Assembly (NCBI GenBank): GCA_037893245.1
Contig: JBAIAA010000254.1
Location: 1 to 64,000 of the forward strand
DNA from: Crossaster papposus
Lineage: Eukaryota > Echinodermata > Asteroidea > Velatida > Solasteridae
DNA: 64,000 nucleotides
Reading direction: 5' to 3'
Of this stretch, positions 11,199 through 23,584 are shown piece after piece. Positions within the stretch are counted from its first letter, which is position 1. Every line of letters starts with the position of its first letter. The notes beneath the pieces were generated by a model. It was not told the origin of the DNA. It did not search any database and saw nothing but the letters and a program-made list of their open reading frames with translations. A program made the translations under genes and the position numbers.

Positions 11199-12007
11199 GT
11201 ACATTAATGTGGGCAAAATTTAGGGAATAATCAGTTGATGTCAAATTGATGGGGGAAAAATCAAAATAATTGCTGTTATGAATCGGATGTTTATTTTAAG
11301 AGGGGATTATGGAAGTTGTTACAGGCATCAGCAAGATTGGGGTTGGTACCAGCAGAAACCGGTTTGAATTTTGAAGGAAAGTGCATGGTTACCAAAGACA
11401 AAGCGATGCCGATTGCTAAAAAAAAATTGGGTGGTCATTGTGCTTCCGAAATGTTGTGGTTTCTTCGGAAATCCAGATCCAAAACTACAAATTAATCTTG
11501 GAAAGTAATTATGCTAACTGTGATCACTGTTTTATACCATAGAAACATGCTTCCACCGTTAAACGAAGGGAAGACAAACGGGTTACCAAGTATCGTCGGT
11601 TCATTTTATGACTTCGGTCATCGACCCTGATGTGTAGGGGTCATTGACCACTAAACGGTAGACAGTACCACAGTGATACAGTGATATTCCAATTTTGTCA
11701 AGGGCGAACCATAACAAAAGAAGCAGTTTTCTGTTTTTGTTTTCTAAAATTGACTAAGCAATTACATGTATTGCTTATTAGGTGTCTTAATAATAACTAC
11801 ATGTTTTCCCCAAAAGGCGATAAACATTTTCATCCGAGTTAACTAATTATTGAGGTCATTTAAGAACTGTATTGGTACAATGTTAAGAACAAACTAAACA
11901 ACACTGTATATCGACTTTAAAAATACCCCAAGTGAAACTTGCGCACCCTCTGGCATGCTGGCAGTATTAGATGACCTTTGACCTCAAATGTCTCAAGTCA
12001 TCCGAAG

Positions 12008-12034
12008 CCCCCCCCCCCCCCCCCCCCCCCCCCT
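12008..12034. repeat. Poly-C tract
   Basis: A run of about 25 C. Just before it, 11971-11986 reads ATGACCTTTGACCTCA, a direct repeat of nuclear-receptor half-sites spaced by one base, similar to motifs in the 62.4 kb repeat. Confidence 0.8.
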
Positions 12035-12170
12035 CCACCCAAACATTATTGTCACCAAGTTTAGTTGGGATTCAAGTCTTACTTTTCATATGACAGCACT
12101 AAACAGTTAACCTTCACAAAAATATTACATACATATAAACATACACGCAATCGCACCTTACCCTATGGGC

Positions 12171-12479
12171 TTAAAGGTAGGATACACAATTTGCAGATAT
12201 CGAAAATATTTACGACCGAATTATTATGAAATATCTGATTCATTTAAAGTAAATAATGATTCTAGGCATCCAGCAAAAACCCTATAATTGTTTAGGAACA
12301 TTTAATTTTATAACAAATAATCATGATCGCCGGACGGTTGTCGGTTGAAAATAAACTACGTTTTTCTTGCTTTTTTTCTCGGCATCCATGATTGTAAAAT
12401 TGGGACAGGTCAGTTAAACGATACCCCAAATTCACCCATTCCTGATAACTCAAGTAATTACCAATGATCCTACCTTTAA
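12171..12479 (-). mobile_element. Family A MITE, reverse, internally deleted
   Basis: TTAAAGGTAGGATACACAAT at the left and TGATCCTACCTTTAA at the right, with the family blocks in reverse order. The hairpin and C-rich regions are shortened (309 bp). Confidence 0.87.
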
Positions 12480-12849
12480 AAGCCAGGGGATAATACAACA
12501 AAAATGCTAAAGTAATATCACAGAAAGAATAAAATTAACAAAAATAGGCAAAAGGAGTAATAAAAACGGTTTATCTTTTTAGATTTTAAAAATAATTTAT
12601 CGTTATTGTCGCAGACACAATAAAACCGTTGTTGTTAATAGTACATTTACCTTGACGCGTGACCAACAAAATCCACCACAGTCAGCAATTAAACCATATA
12701 GATCGTACATCTCAACATTATATGCAAAACCAAATCATTAGCATGTCATTTGCATGTCATACCGAGACGTTCACATAAAAAAGTCAACGTGAACGTGCAA
12801 AACTTGCATGCGCGCTCCATTTGCCAAGGGTTAAAACATGTTTAATTTG

Positions 12850-13237
12850 TTAAAGGTCGATACACTATTTGCAGATATCGAAAATATTTACTACCGAATT
12901 ATTAAGAAATATCTTACTTATTTGAAAGTAAATAATGATTCTGGGCATCCAGCAAAACGATTGCGCTAAATATCCTGTAATTATTCCGAAAAATGAATTT
13001 TATAAAGACAAATTCGCGATCGCCGTCCGGCGATCGCGAAAAAACAAAGATAACATAAGACTATAACTGCTCGACGTCGGTTGAAGACAAACGCTGTTTT
13101 TCGTGCTTTTCTCTTCATCCGTGATTGTAAAACCTCGGACAGATCAGTTAAACGATATTTACTATAAAATACAACCCCCCCAAATGTACCCATTCATGTT
13201 AATTTAAGCAATTGCCAATGGTGTATCTTACCTTTAA
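12850..13237 (-). mobile_element. Family A MITE, reverse, near full length
   Basis: From TTAAAGGTCGATACACTA to GTGTATCTTACCTTTAA, 388 bp. The central hairpin at 13013-13040 pairs TTCGCGATCGCCG with CGGCGATCGCGAA. It lies next to a forward copy, leaving a short spacer of about 30 bp. Confidence 0.92.
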
Positions 13238-13266
13238 TTCATGGCAATATATCGTACATGGCAATA

Positions 13267-13864
13267 TTAAAGGTAGGATACACCATTGGTAATTGATTGA
13301 ATTATCATGAATGGGTGGATTCATATCGTAAATATCGTTTAACTAACCTGTTTGAAGTTTTACAATCATGGATGCCGAGGAAAGCAAGTTCGTTTTGAAC
13401 CGGCGTCAGGCAGTGGTACTTATGTCGTTCACGTTTTTTTGCGATCGCCGTCTAGCGATCGTGATTTTTTTGGTTATACTATTCCATTTTTTACGAACAA
13501 TTATAGGATATCTAGCGCAATTATTTTGCTGGATGCTTATAATCATTATTTACTTTCAAATAAGTAAGATATTTTTTAATAATTCGGTAGTACGATTTTC
13601 GATATCTGCAAATGGTGTAATACAGTATCTACACTCTAAAAAAAACTGTGTTTAGCGAGGAAACACTTTTCTTGCTATCAGTTTGTAAACATGTTTAGAA
13701 GCTATAAACGCACTAGTCCAATTTCTAAACATAAATGTCCAATGGCTAAACACGGTCCATCTTCATGCTTAACATGTTTAGCATGTAAGCATGTTTGATA
13801 GCAAGAAAAGTGTTTAGAAAGGTGTTTACTCGCTAAACACATTTTTTTGCAGTATACCTTTAAA
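13267..13864 (+). mobile_element. Family A MITE, forward, split by a nested foldback
   Basis: The left end TTAAAGGTAGGATACACC and the body up to GATATCTGCAAATGGTG are intact. The final terminal repeat is interrupted after 13628 and resumes at 13850 with the terminal CCTTTAA. The inserted segment is family H, so this copy is older than that insertion. Confidence 0.88.
13629..13849. mobile_element. Family H foldback nested in family A
   Basis: ACACTCTAAAAAAAACTG, GTGTTTAGCGAGG and AAACACTTTTCTTGCTATC are mirrored by GATAGCAAGAAAAGTGTTT and ACTCGCTAAACACATTTTTT. CAGTAT occurs immediately before (13623-13628) and after (13850-13855), consistent with a 6-base target duplication. About 221 bp, no ORF. 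Confidence 0.85.
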
Positions 13865-14290
13865 GGAAAAAGCAACAAGTCAAAAGGCGGTCGTGATTGT
13901 TTGTTGTGCTGGGTTGGGGACGACACGTTCACGTTGGCCTTGCAGTAGACATACAGGTGTTTAATTTGTCCTACCTCTAATTCGTTGGAATTGTACAACT
14001 ACCTGTATAATTATCGGCTGGCAGAACATTAGAACTACTTGTGTTCACGACTGCATTCGTACACACGCGAGGATGTCGTAAACACCATGTACTCTTTGAG
14101 GTCATGGGACTATGTCTGAATTATTAGGCGAAATGTTCGTGAATATTGTTCATCGGAAGTCACTGTAAACTTTCTCTTGTAGCGGTTCGTGTTGTATTTG
14201 TCAAGGCACTTCGGTAACCTTACCTGGTTTCACCTTCAGCCTTGCTGCTCTGTGGTTAAAATAATCCACAAGAAAATTTGGCGAAAAAAA

Positions 14291-14366
14291 GATAGCAGCA
14301 TTCGAACCACGGACCTTTTGATCCATAGCTACTTTGGTTACAGTTCTTTAACGTAGCTGAGTTGCC
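14291..14366 (-). repeat. Degenerate tRNA-like (SINE) trace
   Basis: On the minus strand GGTTCGAATGC (14298-14308) is a good pol III B box. About 45 bases upstream of it, CTCAGCTACGTTAAAG resembles a D arm. No intact acceptor stem can be drawn, so I do not call a functional tRNA. Confidence 0.3.
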
Positions 14367-14422
14367 ATTTTTCTTTCTCATGAACTTTTATGCATTTTCC
14401 GAACCGCTATACGGATTTAGTA

Positions 14423-14814
14423 TTAAAGGTAGGATACACCATTGGTAATTGCTTGAATTATCATGAATGGGTGGATTTGGGGGGTTGTATTTTATAGTAA
14501 ATATCGTTTGACTGACCTGTCCGCAGTTTTACAATCATGGATGGTGAGAAAATCACGAAAAACAGCGTTTGTTTTGAACCGGCGTTGGGTAGTTATTCTT
14601 ATGTTATTATTGTTGTTGTTTTTGTCCTGCAATCTCGAATTTTGTTTTATAAAATTTTATATTTCGGAATAATTACAGGATATCTAGCGCGATCATTTTG
14701 CTAGATAGGCCTAGATGCCTAGAATCATTATTTACTTTTAAATAAGTAAGATATTTCTTAATAATTTGGTAGTAAATATTCTCGATATCTGCAAATGGTG
14801 CATCCTACCTTTAA
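14423..14814 (+). mobile_element. Family A MITE, complete forward copy
   Basis: A good reference copy: TTAAAGGTAGGATACACC to GTGCATCCTACCTTTAA, 392 bp. It has GAATGGGTGGATTTGG, ATCGTTTGACTGACC, ATCATGGATGG, a hairpin region that has largely decayed, and GATATCTGCAAATGG. A 70-codon frame runs through it, as in several other copies. Confidence 0.93.
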
Positions 14815-16230
14815 ATGCCTTCCTTGTTTATCGATATAGAAGTATCAATCCGTATTTACAGAAGTATCGGTAAAAGCGGCGGCAACGAATGGGCTAAATC
14901 AATCAAATTATGCCATATTGTCCAGGGGTGTAGGCTCATACAAAAATTGCCTACGCGCTAGGCCAAAACACGATTTGCTTTCCTGTAATTTGTTTGCTTT
15001 TCTATGAGAGCAATATTTGTGGGCTATGAACTTGAGGGTTTGAAGTAAAATGAAAAGGAAGGGTGGGAGCCGTGCACAAGACTGCCAGCTTGTGTTGCTG
15101 TGTAACTCGGATGAAATTGGATCCTAAAAGTGCTCTATTTTGGCATGGAGCGGAGACATCATTGTTTAAGATGGCGATGGGCCACCGGAGTATTTTTTTA
15201 GGAAAGATCAATTTGTGCCCAGGTCATCGGTTCCCCCACCGACCCACAACACAAAATTGAACAGAAACTGAAAGATGACGAAATAAGCTTTTGATGCGTG
15301 TCTTTGATTAACATAGATATGTGTCTGCTTGTTTGTTTGTTTGAGACTGTTTGTCCTTTTTGGGGATGTGCGTTTGTTTGTTTTATGTTGTTTTAAGTAA
15401 TTGAGTGCAACAGTGTTATTTATATATATATATCCTATGTATTTTTTTATGATAATGTATATTTTTTGTTTTTTAATTTAATTATATATTGTTTACAGAA
15501 GTCGCACTTTGGGAGAGCCACTCGATAGTAATTTATAGTTTGCTTACTTGGCAATCCTGCAAGGATGTGCATTATTGTTGTTGTTCTTTTTATAAAGTTC
15601 TAAGGGTGTTTTCTTTTGTAATCTGCCTTGCTTCGTCCTGTTCTTATTATTTTATTTCAACTTTTGTAATTGTTTTTATATTTGTATTGTTTGTAATCCT
15701 GCAAAATAATAAATGAAATGCAATGAAACACATGTAGTTTTGTGAACGAAATGACGTCACAGTTTGTATAGTCGACGCCAATTTATTGCTACGTGTTCTT
15801 TCTCTATTTTCCAGGTTTTCGAGCTGCATTTCCTATATGCACTTTTAACCCCCGTTTCTTTTAATTTGTATACTAATGGATTATGCTTATGGTTTGGCTC
15901 AAGGTAATGTTGCTTTTTAACTCTCCATACTCGCGTGCGTTTACCATCCCGTTTTAATGATGTAAAAACGTGACTGGGATGGCATAATTAATAATATGCC
16001 CGTCTTTCCTTATGTCGATAGAATGTACATAACCAATAACGGTGCACTCATTTACCAGGAAAGGTTTATTACTTAGTTCAATTATAGCGGGCAGCGATTT
16101 AAACACACAAGCAGCGTTGTGTGATATAATATAGTGAAGGTTGATATTATTATAAGCCATATGTTTTGCTACCTTCACGGTACGATAGCAGTCGTGTGGT
16201 GTACATACGTGAGACGGGTTGTGAACATAC
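14815..16230. other. AT-rich spacer
   Basis: Includes (TA)n at 15420-15432 and T-rich DNA ending in GCAAAATAATAAATGAAAT near 15700-15716, which may be a decayed non-LTR tail. AAATTGAACAGAAACTGAAAG near 15254 resembles a piece at 39.0 kb. No gene supported. Confidence 0.4.
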
Positions 16231-16515
16231 ACTCAAATTAAACAAAAATGACCCGGAAGCTAGGTTATGTAAGCGTAATACTTTACAAGGTCAACATTAT
16301 ACATTGCCGGGTCAAATGACATTTTGTTCATGGTGTCCGGGTCAAACATGATGGGTAAATGATCCAGATGAGCGTGATTTTTGAGAGTCAAGGTGACACT
16401 TTTTCAGGTCAAAATTACACTTTGGGAATAGTTTCTGGGCCAATAATTGCCCAAAAAACGACCCAGAGAAGTGTAATTTTGATCCAGAAAATTAGCATTT
16501 TTGACTTTGAAGGGT
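16231..16515. mobile_element. GACCCGG-rich family H-like element
   Basis: Starts near ACACTCAAATTAAAC and contains AATGACCCGG, TCAAAATTACACTTTGGG and GTGTAATTTTGATCCAG, matching motifs of the nested element at 46.32-46.50 kb. The ends are not clear. Confidence 0.45.
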
Positions 16516-16857
16516 ATTACTAGTCCGACTTACTTAGTTTTAATAGAACCCGGATTCCAAGTCAACTCTGACCAGGGACTGTTGGTAATTGTGGGGAATT
16601 TGCCATCAACGCCCTGACGCGTGTGGTGCATTATGATTCTGCGCAATGATAGCATGGTGTTTTTAATTGGGCAGCAGGTGCAAGAATGCTCGGGTCTAAC
16701 CTGAGCAAATTCATAAACAGTTCCACGGTACAGGATGCAGAGCCGCTATAGGTACTGGTACAGAATACATCGGGATTTTACTACATATAGGCCTATCTTT
16801 AGTCACAGAAAATATGGATTACTTTAATGGCCAAAAACCAATAGTGAGTTTGTCCTT

Positions 16858-16956
16858 TAAACGATATTTATAATAAAATCCAACCTCCCAAATTCACCAA
16901 TTCCTGATAATTCAAGCAATTACACTGTACCAATTGTGTATCCTGATACTTTTAAG
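16858..16956 (-). mobile_element. Family A right-end fragment
   Basis: Only the outer 99 bases survive: AAACGATATTTATAATAAAA, TTCACCAATTCCTGATAATTC, CAAGCAATTACAC and GTGTATCCTGATACTTTTAA. An older, truncated copy. Confidence 0.75.
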
Positions 16957-17348
16957 ATGAATATACGCATCCTGACTTGCATTGGATCTATTGCAAGTTA
17001 GGACGAGTCACTCTTCCTATAAGATTGATCGTATCATTGGTGAAATCGGCCCCTGGGCGCCTTAACATTTTTGCCAAAACATTTTGCTCTCCTTTTGTTA
17101 TCTGATACGACTCTTAAAACTATATAGCAAAACATTGACCCATGCTGTGTACATGTACGTAAAGAGAGAATGATAACCATTGTTTGTTATACTTTTGTAC
17201 ATTTTTATGAACTATGCCCTGTGTGTGCAGGGGTTGTTTTGCAGAGTAGATGGTATAGATATACTTCAACCTGGACCTCAACAAAAAGAACCTTTGTTGT
17301 ATAGTATTGACTCGCTACATGCACTTGCAACGTACATGTACATGATCA

Positions 17349-17602
17349 GGGGCCAATTTCATAAAACATGTAAGCACACAAATTTGTTTAGCACAACAAA
17401 GTCTTGCTCAGTAAAAACAGGTTATCGGCCAAAACTCCACAAGCTTTTTATTCAAAGCAAAAGACAGCTGAGTGATTACCAGTCACAAAACAATAAACAT
17501 AAACGGAAATGTTGGTTTGTATTGTAACCCTGTTTTTTCCAAGGAAGAATTTTCATGCTAAGCAAATTTTGGTGCTTACATGTTTTGTGAAATTGGCCCC
17601 AG
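17349..17602. mobile_element. Family G inverted-repeat element
   Basis: GGGGCCAATTTCATAAAAC and the mirrored GTGAAATTGGCCCC form the ends. The interior has repeated GCTTAGC-like motifs, AAAACAGGTTATCGGCC and GTAACCCTGTTTTT. One of six copies in the window. Confidence 0.88.
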
Positions 17603-17987
17603 GCAGGTCGTATGTACAGACCAATCAATGCAGTTTACTTCGAGAGTTCACCTCGCTTTATAATAATTACGACAAACAAGTTGTTTTGCGGTTTTCTTGT
17701 TTACTGCTTCCGTGCGCAGTTATATTCTGAGCGGTTTAACAGCGAATTCAGTTTGATTGACAGGCCGGGATCCAGGGGTTCGCGAATCGACAAGCTGACG
17801 GGAGAGGGGTGCAGGGGTACCGGGTGTAGGAGCAACGAAACTTGGCAGTTTCGTTGGGATCTAGTTTTTTATTTATTGAAAACTATATACAGCATGCAAG
17901 ACTGTATTGCCCCTTTCCCACATACACGAGGTTTGCTACGGTATATAGAGCACGATTTTTCGAAGTAGAAATAATCTTGATGTATCG

Positions 17988-18209
17988 CAGGGATGTAGTC
18001 GAGTCCATCGCAAGTCCCTGCAAGTCCTTGCAAGTCCATCACGAGTCATTCAGTTCCAATTCAAATCACAAGATGTTCAAATCAGCTTTGACAAAAGCAT
18101 TCCTTTGTCATTGTTCATCTAGTTACTTGCGACAGCCTTTATGAAGGGACTTGTGATTGGCTTCACGAAAGGACTTGTGAACGGACTTGCAGGGACTCGA
18201 CTACAACCC
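17988..18209. mobile_element. Family C foldback with 10-base target duplication
   Basis: GGGATGTAGTCGAGTCC and GGACTCGACTACAACCC form the terminal repeats. TGATGTATCG lies directly outside both ends (17978-17987 and 18210-18219). Interior blocks CAGCTTTGACAAAAGCATTC and CTTTGTCATTGTTC are shared with the other copies. No ORF. A 9-10 base duplication is typical of Mutator-like insertion, but no transposase is present to confirm it. Confidence 0.9.
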
Positions 18210-18212
18210 TGA

Positions 18213-18480
18213 TGTATCGTAGCAATTCGAATTCTACGTCTTGTCAAGACGCCGTCAACACGTGGTACGGCAGTAGTGCGATAGTGCAACGACAGTGTTA
18301 CGAATCATTACGATAGAGTTACGACAACGTCAAGATTGTCACGGCGTACTACGAAATGCCAAGATGGTATACTACGACGTCACTACGGCGTCAGTATACG
18401 ATTTCGCAAGACGCCAGTACGACGTGAGTGCGATTTAAAAAGACGTCTGTACGATTTAATTAATCACATGACGAAAAAGG
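18213..18480. repeat. Low-complexity ACGAC/TACG-rich CpG tract
   Basis: Built from repeated GTACGAC, TACGACG, ACGTC and AAGACGCC words on both strands, in otherwise AT-rich DNA, giving a local CpG peak. No phase fits a regular tandem unit and the frames are not protein-like. Confidence 0.55.
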
Positions 18481-18542
18481 GCGCAATGGGTGAATATTTG
18501 AATGTTGTTGAAACAAACAAACAATACTATCAACAAGAGTAA

Positions 18543-18567
18543 CGTAATACCAAATCCTACCTTTAAG
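18543..18567. mobile_element. Family A terminus relic
   Basis: AAATCCTACCTTTAAG preserves a family A end and nothing further inside it is recognisable. Probably a deletion remnant. Confidence 0.4.
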
Positions 18568-18641
18568 ATAACTTTAATATTTGCTTAGGAACTTTTGGGG
18601 GGTTCCTCTAGTGGCGCGGTTCTAAAGCCAATAGTTTAGGG

Positions 18642-18670
18642 GGTGTGGGGGGGGGGGGGGGGGGGGGGGG
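18642..18670. repeat. Poly-G tract
   Basis: About 27 consecutive G after GGGGGTGTG, followed by CTACACCC. The segment 18671-19569 beyond it is AT-rich, with short motif-free ORFs and no recognised repeat. Confidence 0.8.
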
Positions 18671-19569
18671 CTACACCCTTCGCACGTAACGTCAATTTCT
18701 AACTTTCTAACTGGGGGGAGAGGGCTAGACAAAGGTTTGGGGGTGGGGGCTGAAGCTTTTATTATTGCATTTTACACACAAACTGATAACAATACAAATT
18801 TGGACAATAGATGTGGAAAGATACTTATTTTCAGTGGTTGCGTATAAAATCATTGGAGAGTTGAGAAAGTGTTTCCTAACAAAATTAGGAAATGTTTCTC
18901 AGTCCCAGATTCATGTTTTTCCCCCAACATTTTACACTGGTCATTTATTTTACACATCTTCATTAAGATGATATATATGAAGAAAATAAGCAGCGTCAGG
19001 TTGCAACATACTTTCCCGAAATTGTTAGCGAGAAATGGTTTAAATAAACGGCATAAATAAATAAACAAGTACAATTAATAATTGACAGAACTACAGCACA
19101 CCGTGCGACATTGTGTTTGTTTTATTGGGTTATTATTCGGCAGGCGTTTGACAATTATTGCTCATGGAAGTGGAATTGGCATGCAGTTACTCAACAGGAA
19201 TTCCGTTTTATTGGTATTTCATTGTTGACATTGTTCGCACGCAAGTATGGAATTCCCGCCGTGCATCAATATGAAGAATCATCATTTGGTAACAGGTGAT
19301 AATGCGCGATGTGGATGTTTTTTTTCTGTTTTTTTCTTTCGGTTAAAAACGGCAAACGCTGGTTAGAGACATCAATGGTAAAAATGATGATGTCGGCAAT
19401 CGTCAAACCACATGGATACCTTATTTATTCATCCATATTTTTTAAATATTTATATGCATCCATATTATTTTATTACAACAGACAAAGCACGCACAACAAC
19501 AGACATACCAAAAATCTGCTGAAGCTAACAGGAAGTTTCAGAAGAAACGGTATATCGCCAAAGCAGATT

Positions 19570-19866
19570 TTAAATTAGGATACACTATTGATAATTGCTT
19601 GAAATGTCAGGAATGGGTGGATTTGGGGGGGCTGTATTTTATAGTAAATATCGTTTAACTGACCTGTCCGAAGTTTTACAATCATAGGTGCTAGAAAAAA
19701 AACGAAAAAAAAAACGGCGTTCGTTTTCAACCGGCGTCGGGTAGTTGTTCTTGTGTGGTTTTTTTTCGCGATCGTGATTCGCGATTATAAATACAATTCC
19801 ATTTTGGAACAATTACAGGATATCTATAGCGCAATCGGTTTGCTGGTCGCCTATAATCATTATTTA
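19570..19866 (+). mobile_element. Family A MITE, forward, 3' end replaced by tRNA-like sequence
   Basis: Starts TTAGGATACACTATTGATAA and keeps the family blocks through TATAATCATTATTTATT, then breaks off exactly where a tRNA-like sequence begins. The usual GATATCTGCAAATGG right end is missing. Confidence 0.82.
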
Positions 19867-19926
19867 TTGGATAGCTCAGTTGGTAAAACACAGAACGGCA
19901 TTCCGGAGGTCGCTGGTTCAATTTCT
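19867..19926 (+). repeat. tRNA-like SINE head
   Basis: TAGCTCAGTTGG (19872-19883) matches the pol III A box exactly. GGTTCAATTTC (19915-19925) is a one- to two-mismatch B box at normal spacing, with GGCATTCCGG between them at the anticodon-arm position. No full acceptor stem or clean body follows, so this reads as the 5' part of a tRNA-derived SINE rather than a tRNA gene. Confidence 0.6.
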
Positions 19927-19975
19927 TTGTTCAAGTTTCCCAATTTGTTTTAAATAGTAATGCATTTATTATTGT

Positions 19976-20263
19976 AAATCTAGGATACACTATTGGCAAT
20001 TGCTTGAATTGTCATGAATTAGTAGGTTTGGGGGTTGTATTTTATAGTAAATATTAACTGGCCTGTCCGAAGTTCTACAATCATGGATGCCGAGAAAAGC
20101 ACGAAAAACAGCGGGTTTTTTCAACCGGCGTCGAGCAGTTATTCTTATGTTATCTTTGTTTGTTGGCCTAGAATCAACATTTACTTTCAAATGAGTAAGA
20201 TATTTCTTATTAATTCGGTAGTAAGTAATTTTGATATCTGCAAATGTTGTATCCTACCTTTAA
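19976..20263 (+). mobile_element. Family A MITE, forward, internally deleted
   Basis: CTAGGATACACTATTGG to GTATCCTACCTTTAA. The hairpin section is lost, joining the CAACCGGCGTCGAG part almost directly to CTAGAATCAACATTTAC (288 bp). Confidence 0.85.
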
Positions 20264-20405
20264 ATTATATTTACTATAAAATACACCCCCCCCCCCCCCC
20301 CCCCCCCCCCATTCAGCCATTTATGGTGATTCAAGCAATTACCAATGGTGTGTCAAATACCTTTACATCCATCCATTCCTGATAATTCAAGCAACAACCT
20401 TTAAA
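20264..20405 (-). mobile_element. Family A terminal fragment with duplicated end
   Basis: TATTTACTATAAAATACA, a C run at 20286-20310, then two units of the terminal GATTCAAGCAATTACC / CCTTTACATCCATCC module. It directly abuts the forward copy before it. The end duplication is the same type as the array at 0.94-1.26 kb. Confidence 0.75.
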
Positions 20406-20529
20406 AAATGAAGAATTTGAAGAAAAATCTTTAAACAAATTAAAAGCAATCTAGAATAAGAAGATTGACTGTGGTTTATTTAATTCATATCGTGACCCGC
20501 AGGCTAAATTATATAAACAATTCTGATGA

Positions 20530-20936
20530 TTAAAGGGATCGCATACGTTTGGTAATTGGAACCCACTGTTTGTTACAATCCTATATAGTTATAGATATAG
20601 GCCTATACATGTACCATAATACTAACCAGTACAAATTTCATTTCAAAAGGTGGTAGCGATTTTGAGATATTGCCGAAAATCTGAAGTGGTTATGTCCACG
20701 CAGGAAGAATAATCTGCATTGGAATACACAATCTGAGAAACGTCACTGCAGTAACGCTTCTCAGATTCAATTTTTTTGAGAAAAAGTGATATCTTTTTCC
20801 CCAACCGCAGTACTTCGAAGTTAAAAGTTTCTAAAAATGCATTATACTATCCAAAGCTGCTGTACTTCTTACCAAGTAAGTTTTTATTGCCATTAATTTT
20901 TGGAGTAATTACCAAACGTATACGATCCCTTTAAAG
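20530..20936 (+). mobile_element. Family B MITE, forward copy
   Basis: TTAAAGGGATCGCATACG and CGTATACGATCCCTTTAA ends, with GCAGGAAGAATAATCTGC and CAGTACTTCGAAG inside, collinear with the 3.4 kb copy. It ends about 830 bp upstream of the SoxF start codon. Confidence 0.9.
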
Positions 20937-21399
20937 AGGGGCATTTGTATTCTTCTTAAAATTATGTTATTTGTTGTATTCCCTTTTCTATCTTTCAACC
21001 CTTGACCTAGTGGCTTATTGTTATTACAACACATCTGCCTGCTTTCACGCTGACAGACTTTGCGATATCAACTTTTTAAAAGCCTTTCGGGTTTTTTTGT
21101 CAGTTCTTCTCTTGAGATTTCGCAAGAATTGGAGAGGTTTATAATAATGACAGCAATACACGGGCCAGTAACACAATCAATCATGCCCAGAGAGAGAGAG
21201 AGCTTCACTACTCAAAAGTCAACTAATCCCAAGGTCATAAACAAGCCCCGCGTTCGGTTTCCAGTTTTGCCATTACGCCATACGATCTGTGAACGTGCCA
21301 AATGCATATCATATCACATCACATCACATCAACGTAAGCAGGTGTGCGTTTATTACAGCGAGTGAGGTATTGCGGATGAACGTAGCGGGCGGTAGAATA

Positions 21400-22114
<715 letters not shown>

Positions 22115-22785
22115 TAATATTTACCATTTTAAATATTATTTTAAATAATAATATTTAAATACTATTATTTGATCTGGAACAGTGGGGTTTCGAATACACA
22201 GTCTTCATCAGTCACACAACTTTTCTCGGAACAGCGGATTTACTCATTTCTCACTTCACACTTATCCCATAAAAAATTGAAAAACACTATACAGAGTCGT
22301 GTAAAGAACTGAATGTTCTCGTTTTTCTTAATTGCAAGTTGAATGCCTGAGTCATATTCCCTATACCCAAATACAAAAATGCAACTGCTAGTAGTGCTAG
22401 TAATACTAAACTAGGGCTTTTCAACAATCGATATTCACCGTCGTGCCACAAGCATATAATTTGCAAATTGCGCCTTTCAATCTACACACATCAGATATCA
22501 CTTGTCACCGTTTGAAACCCGTGCGTTCAGTTTCACTCGGTTTTACGCTTAGCGCCTAGCTAACCACCGAGTCTCCACGCGTACGCATATTACCTTATTA
22601 CCCCAACCTTCGCGCATGTCGCGCTAGGCAGAATGTATGCATTCGAGTTCGAGCCGGACCCTTAAATAATTTATGGTAAGATTCGCGTCGAACCCTGACA
22701 AATCATTATGCACAGGCGATTGGAGAGAAAACAAAACGGAAACCATCATATTTGTACTGCGCGAGACACATTGTGGGGCTGTACT

Positions 22786-22935
22786 CCATGTACATCTACA
22801 TGTACATAAAATATTACTGTATTTCAGTGACGCATGTCTTGTCACGTAAACTGTAAACCGCGTGTACGTGTTTACATGTACACGTACCGTTTCTACATGT
22901 AAGTACGATCCACATAATCTACATGTACAAGTTTA
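22786..22935. repeat. TACATG-rich cluster in the SoxF intron
   Basis: Several ACATGTACA and TACATGTA words with intervening CGTGTACGTG. Part of a window-wide abundance of this self-complementary hexamer. Confidence 0.6.
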
Positions 22936-23584
22936 CATGTTCTAACCATGTGTGAAGGTTTGATCGTGTTATTGTGCACAGTTCGTTGGCAGTTTTGTCA
23001 ACAGGCCTACTGCATGCACTCGTCTTGCCCCGTGTCAAGGCCATTTTGAGTGCCCGCAGCGATGCCCTTACTTACCCGTGTAAATCAAGTGACAGCCCGG
23101 CTACTCGTGTTACCGTAAACACGGTGCGCGGACTAGGGGCTCCCTGAAAAAGTGCCGCGCTGAATTTCCCAAACTTGCGGTGATTTATTTTGATGGACTG
23201 CATTTTTTCTTGTTTTTCTTTTTTTTAAATATAAAATAGTAATACTTCGCTACTATGGAGAGTGGGAATTATGTTATTTCACATCCGAGTAATTTTTGCA
23301 TTAGGGGTATATAAATGATTTATACAAAAACAAATTAATGTGCATTTTAAACTGCTGTTGGATTGCAAAGTTGCACATGATATGACGAATTGCTCAATTT
23401 ATATTTGCGCACTGACGGTTGAAATTATGGTATTGGGGTTGGGGCTTGACATCTATTGGCAAAATATTGAGCATTGTGTAACACCAGATTTTGTGGTTTG
23501 AAAAAAATATATAATCAAATAGCAGCGGATGTTGGTGTATTACAAAGTATATATGTACGTGCGTTCCAGCTGGTGACTGCTTTA

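Noticed and set aside
19867-19926. A functional tRNA gene
   Set aside because: The A box is perfect, but the B box is mutated and no acceptor stem pairs; read as a SINE head.
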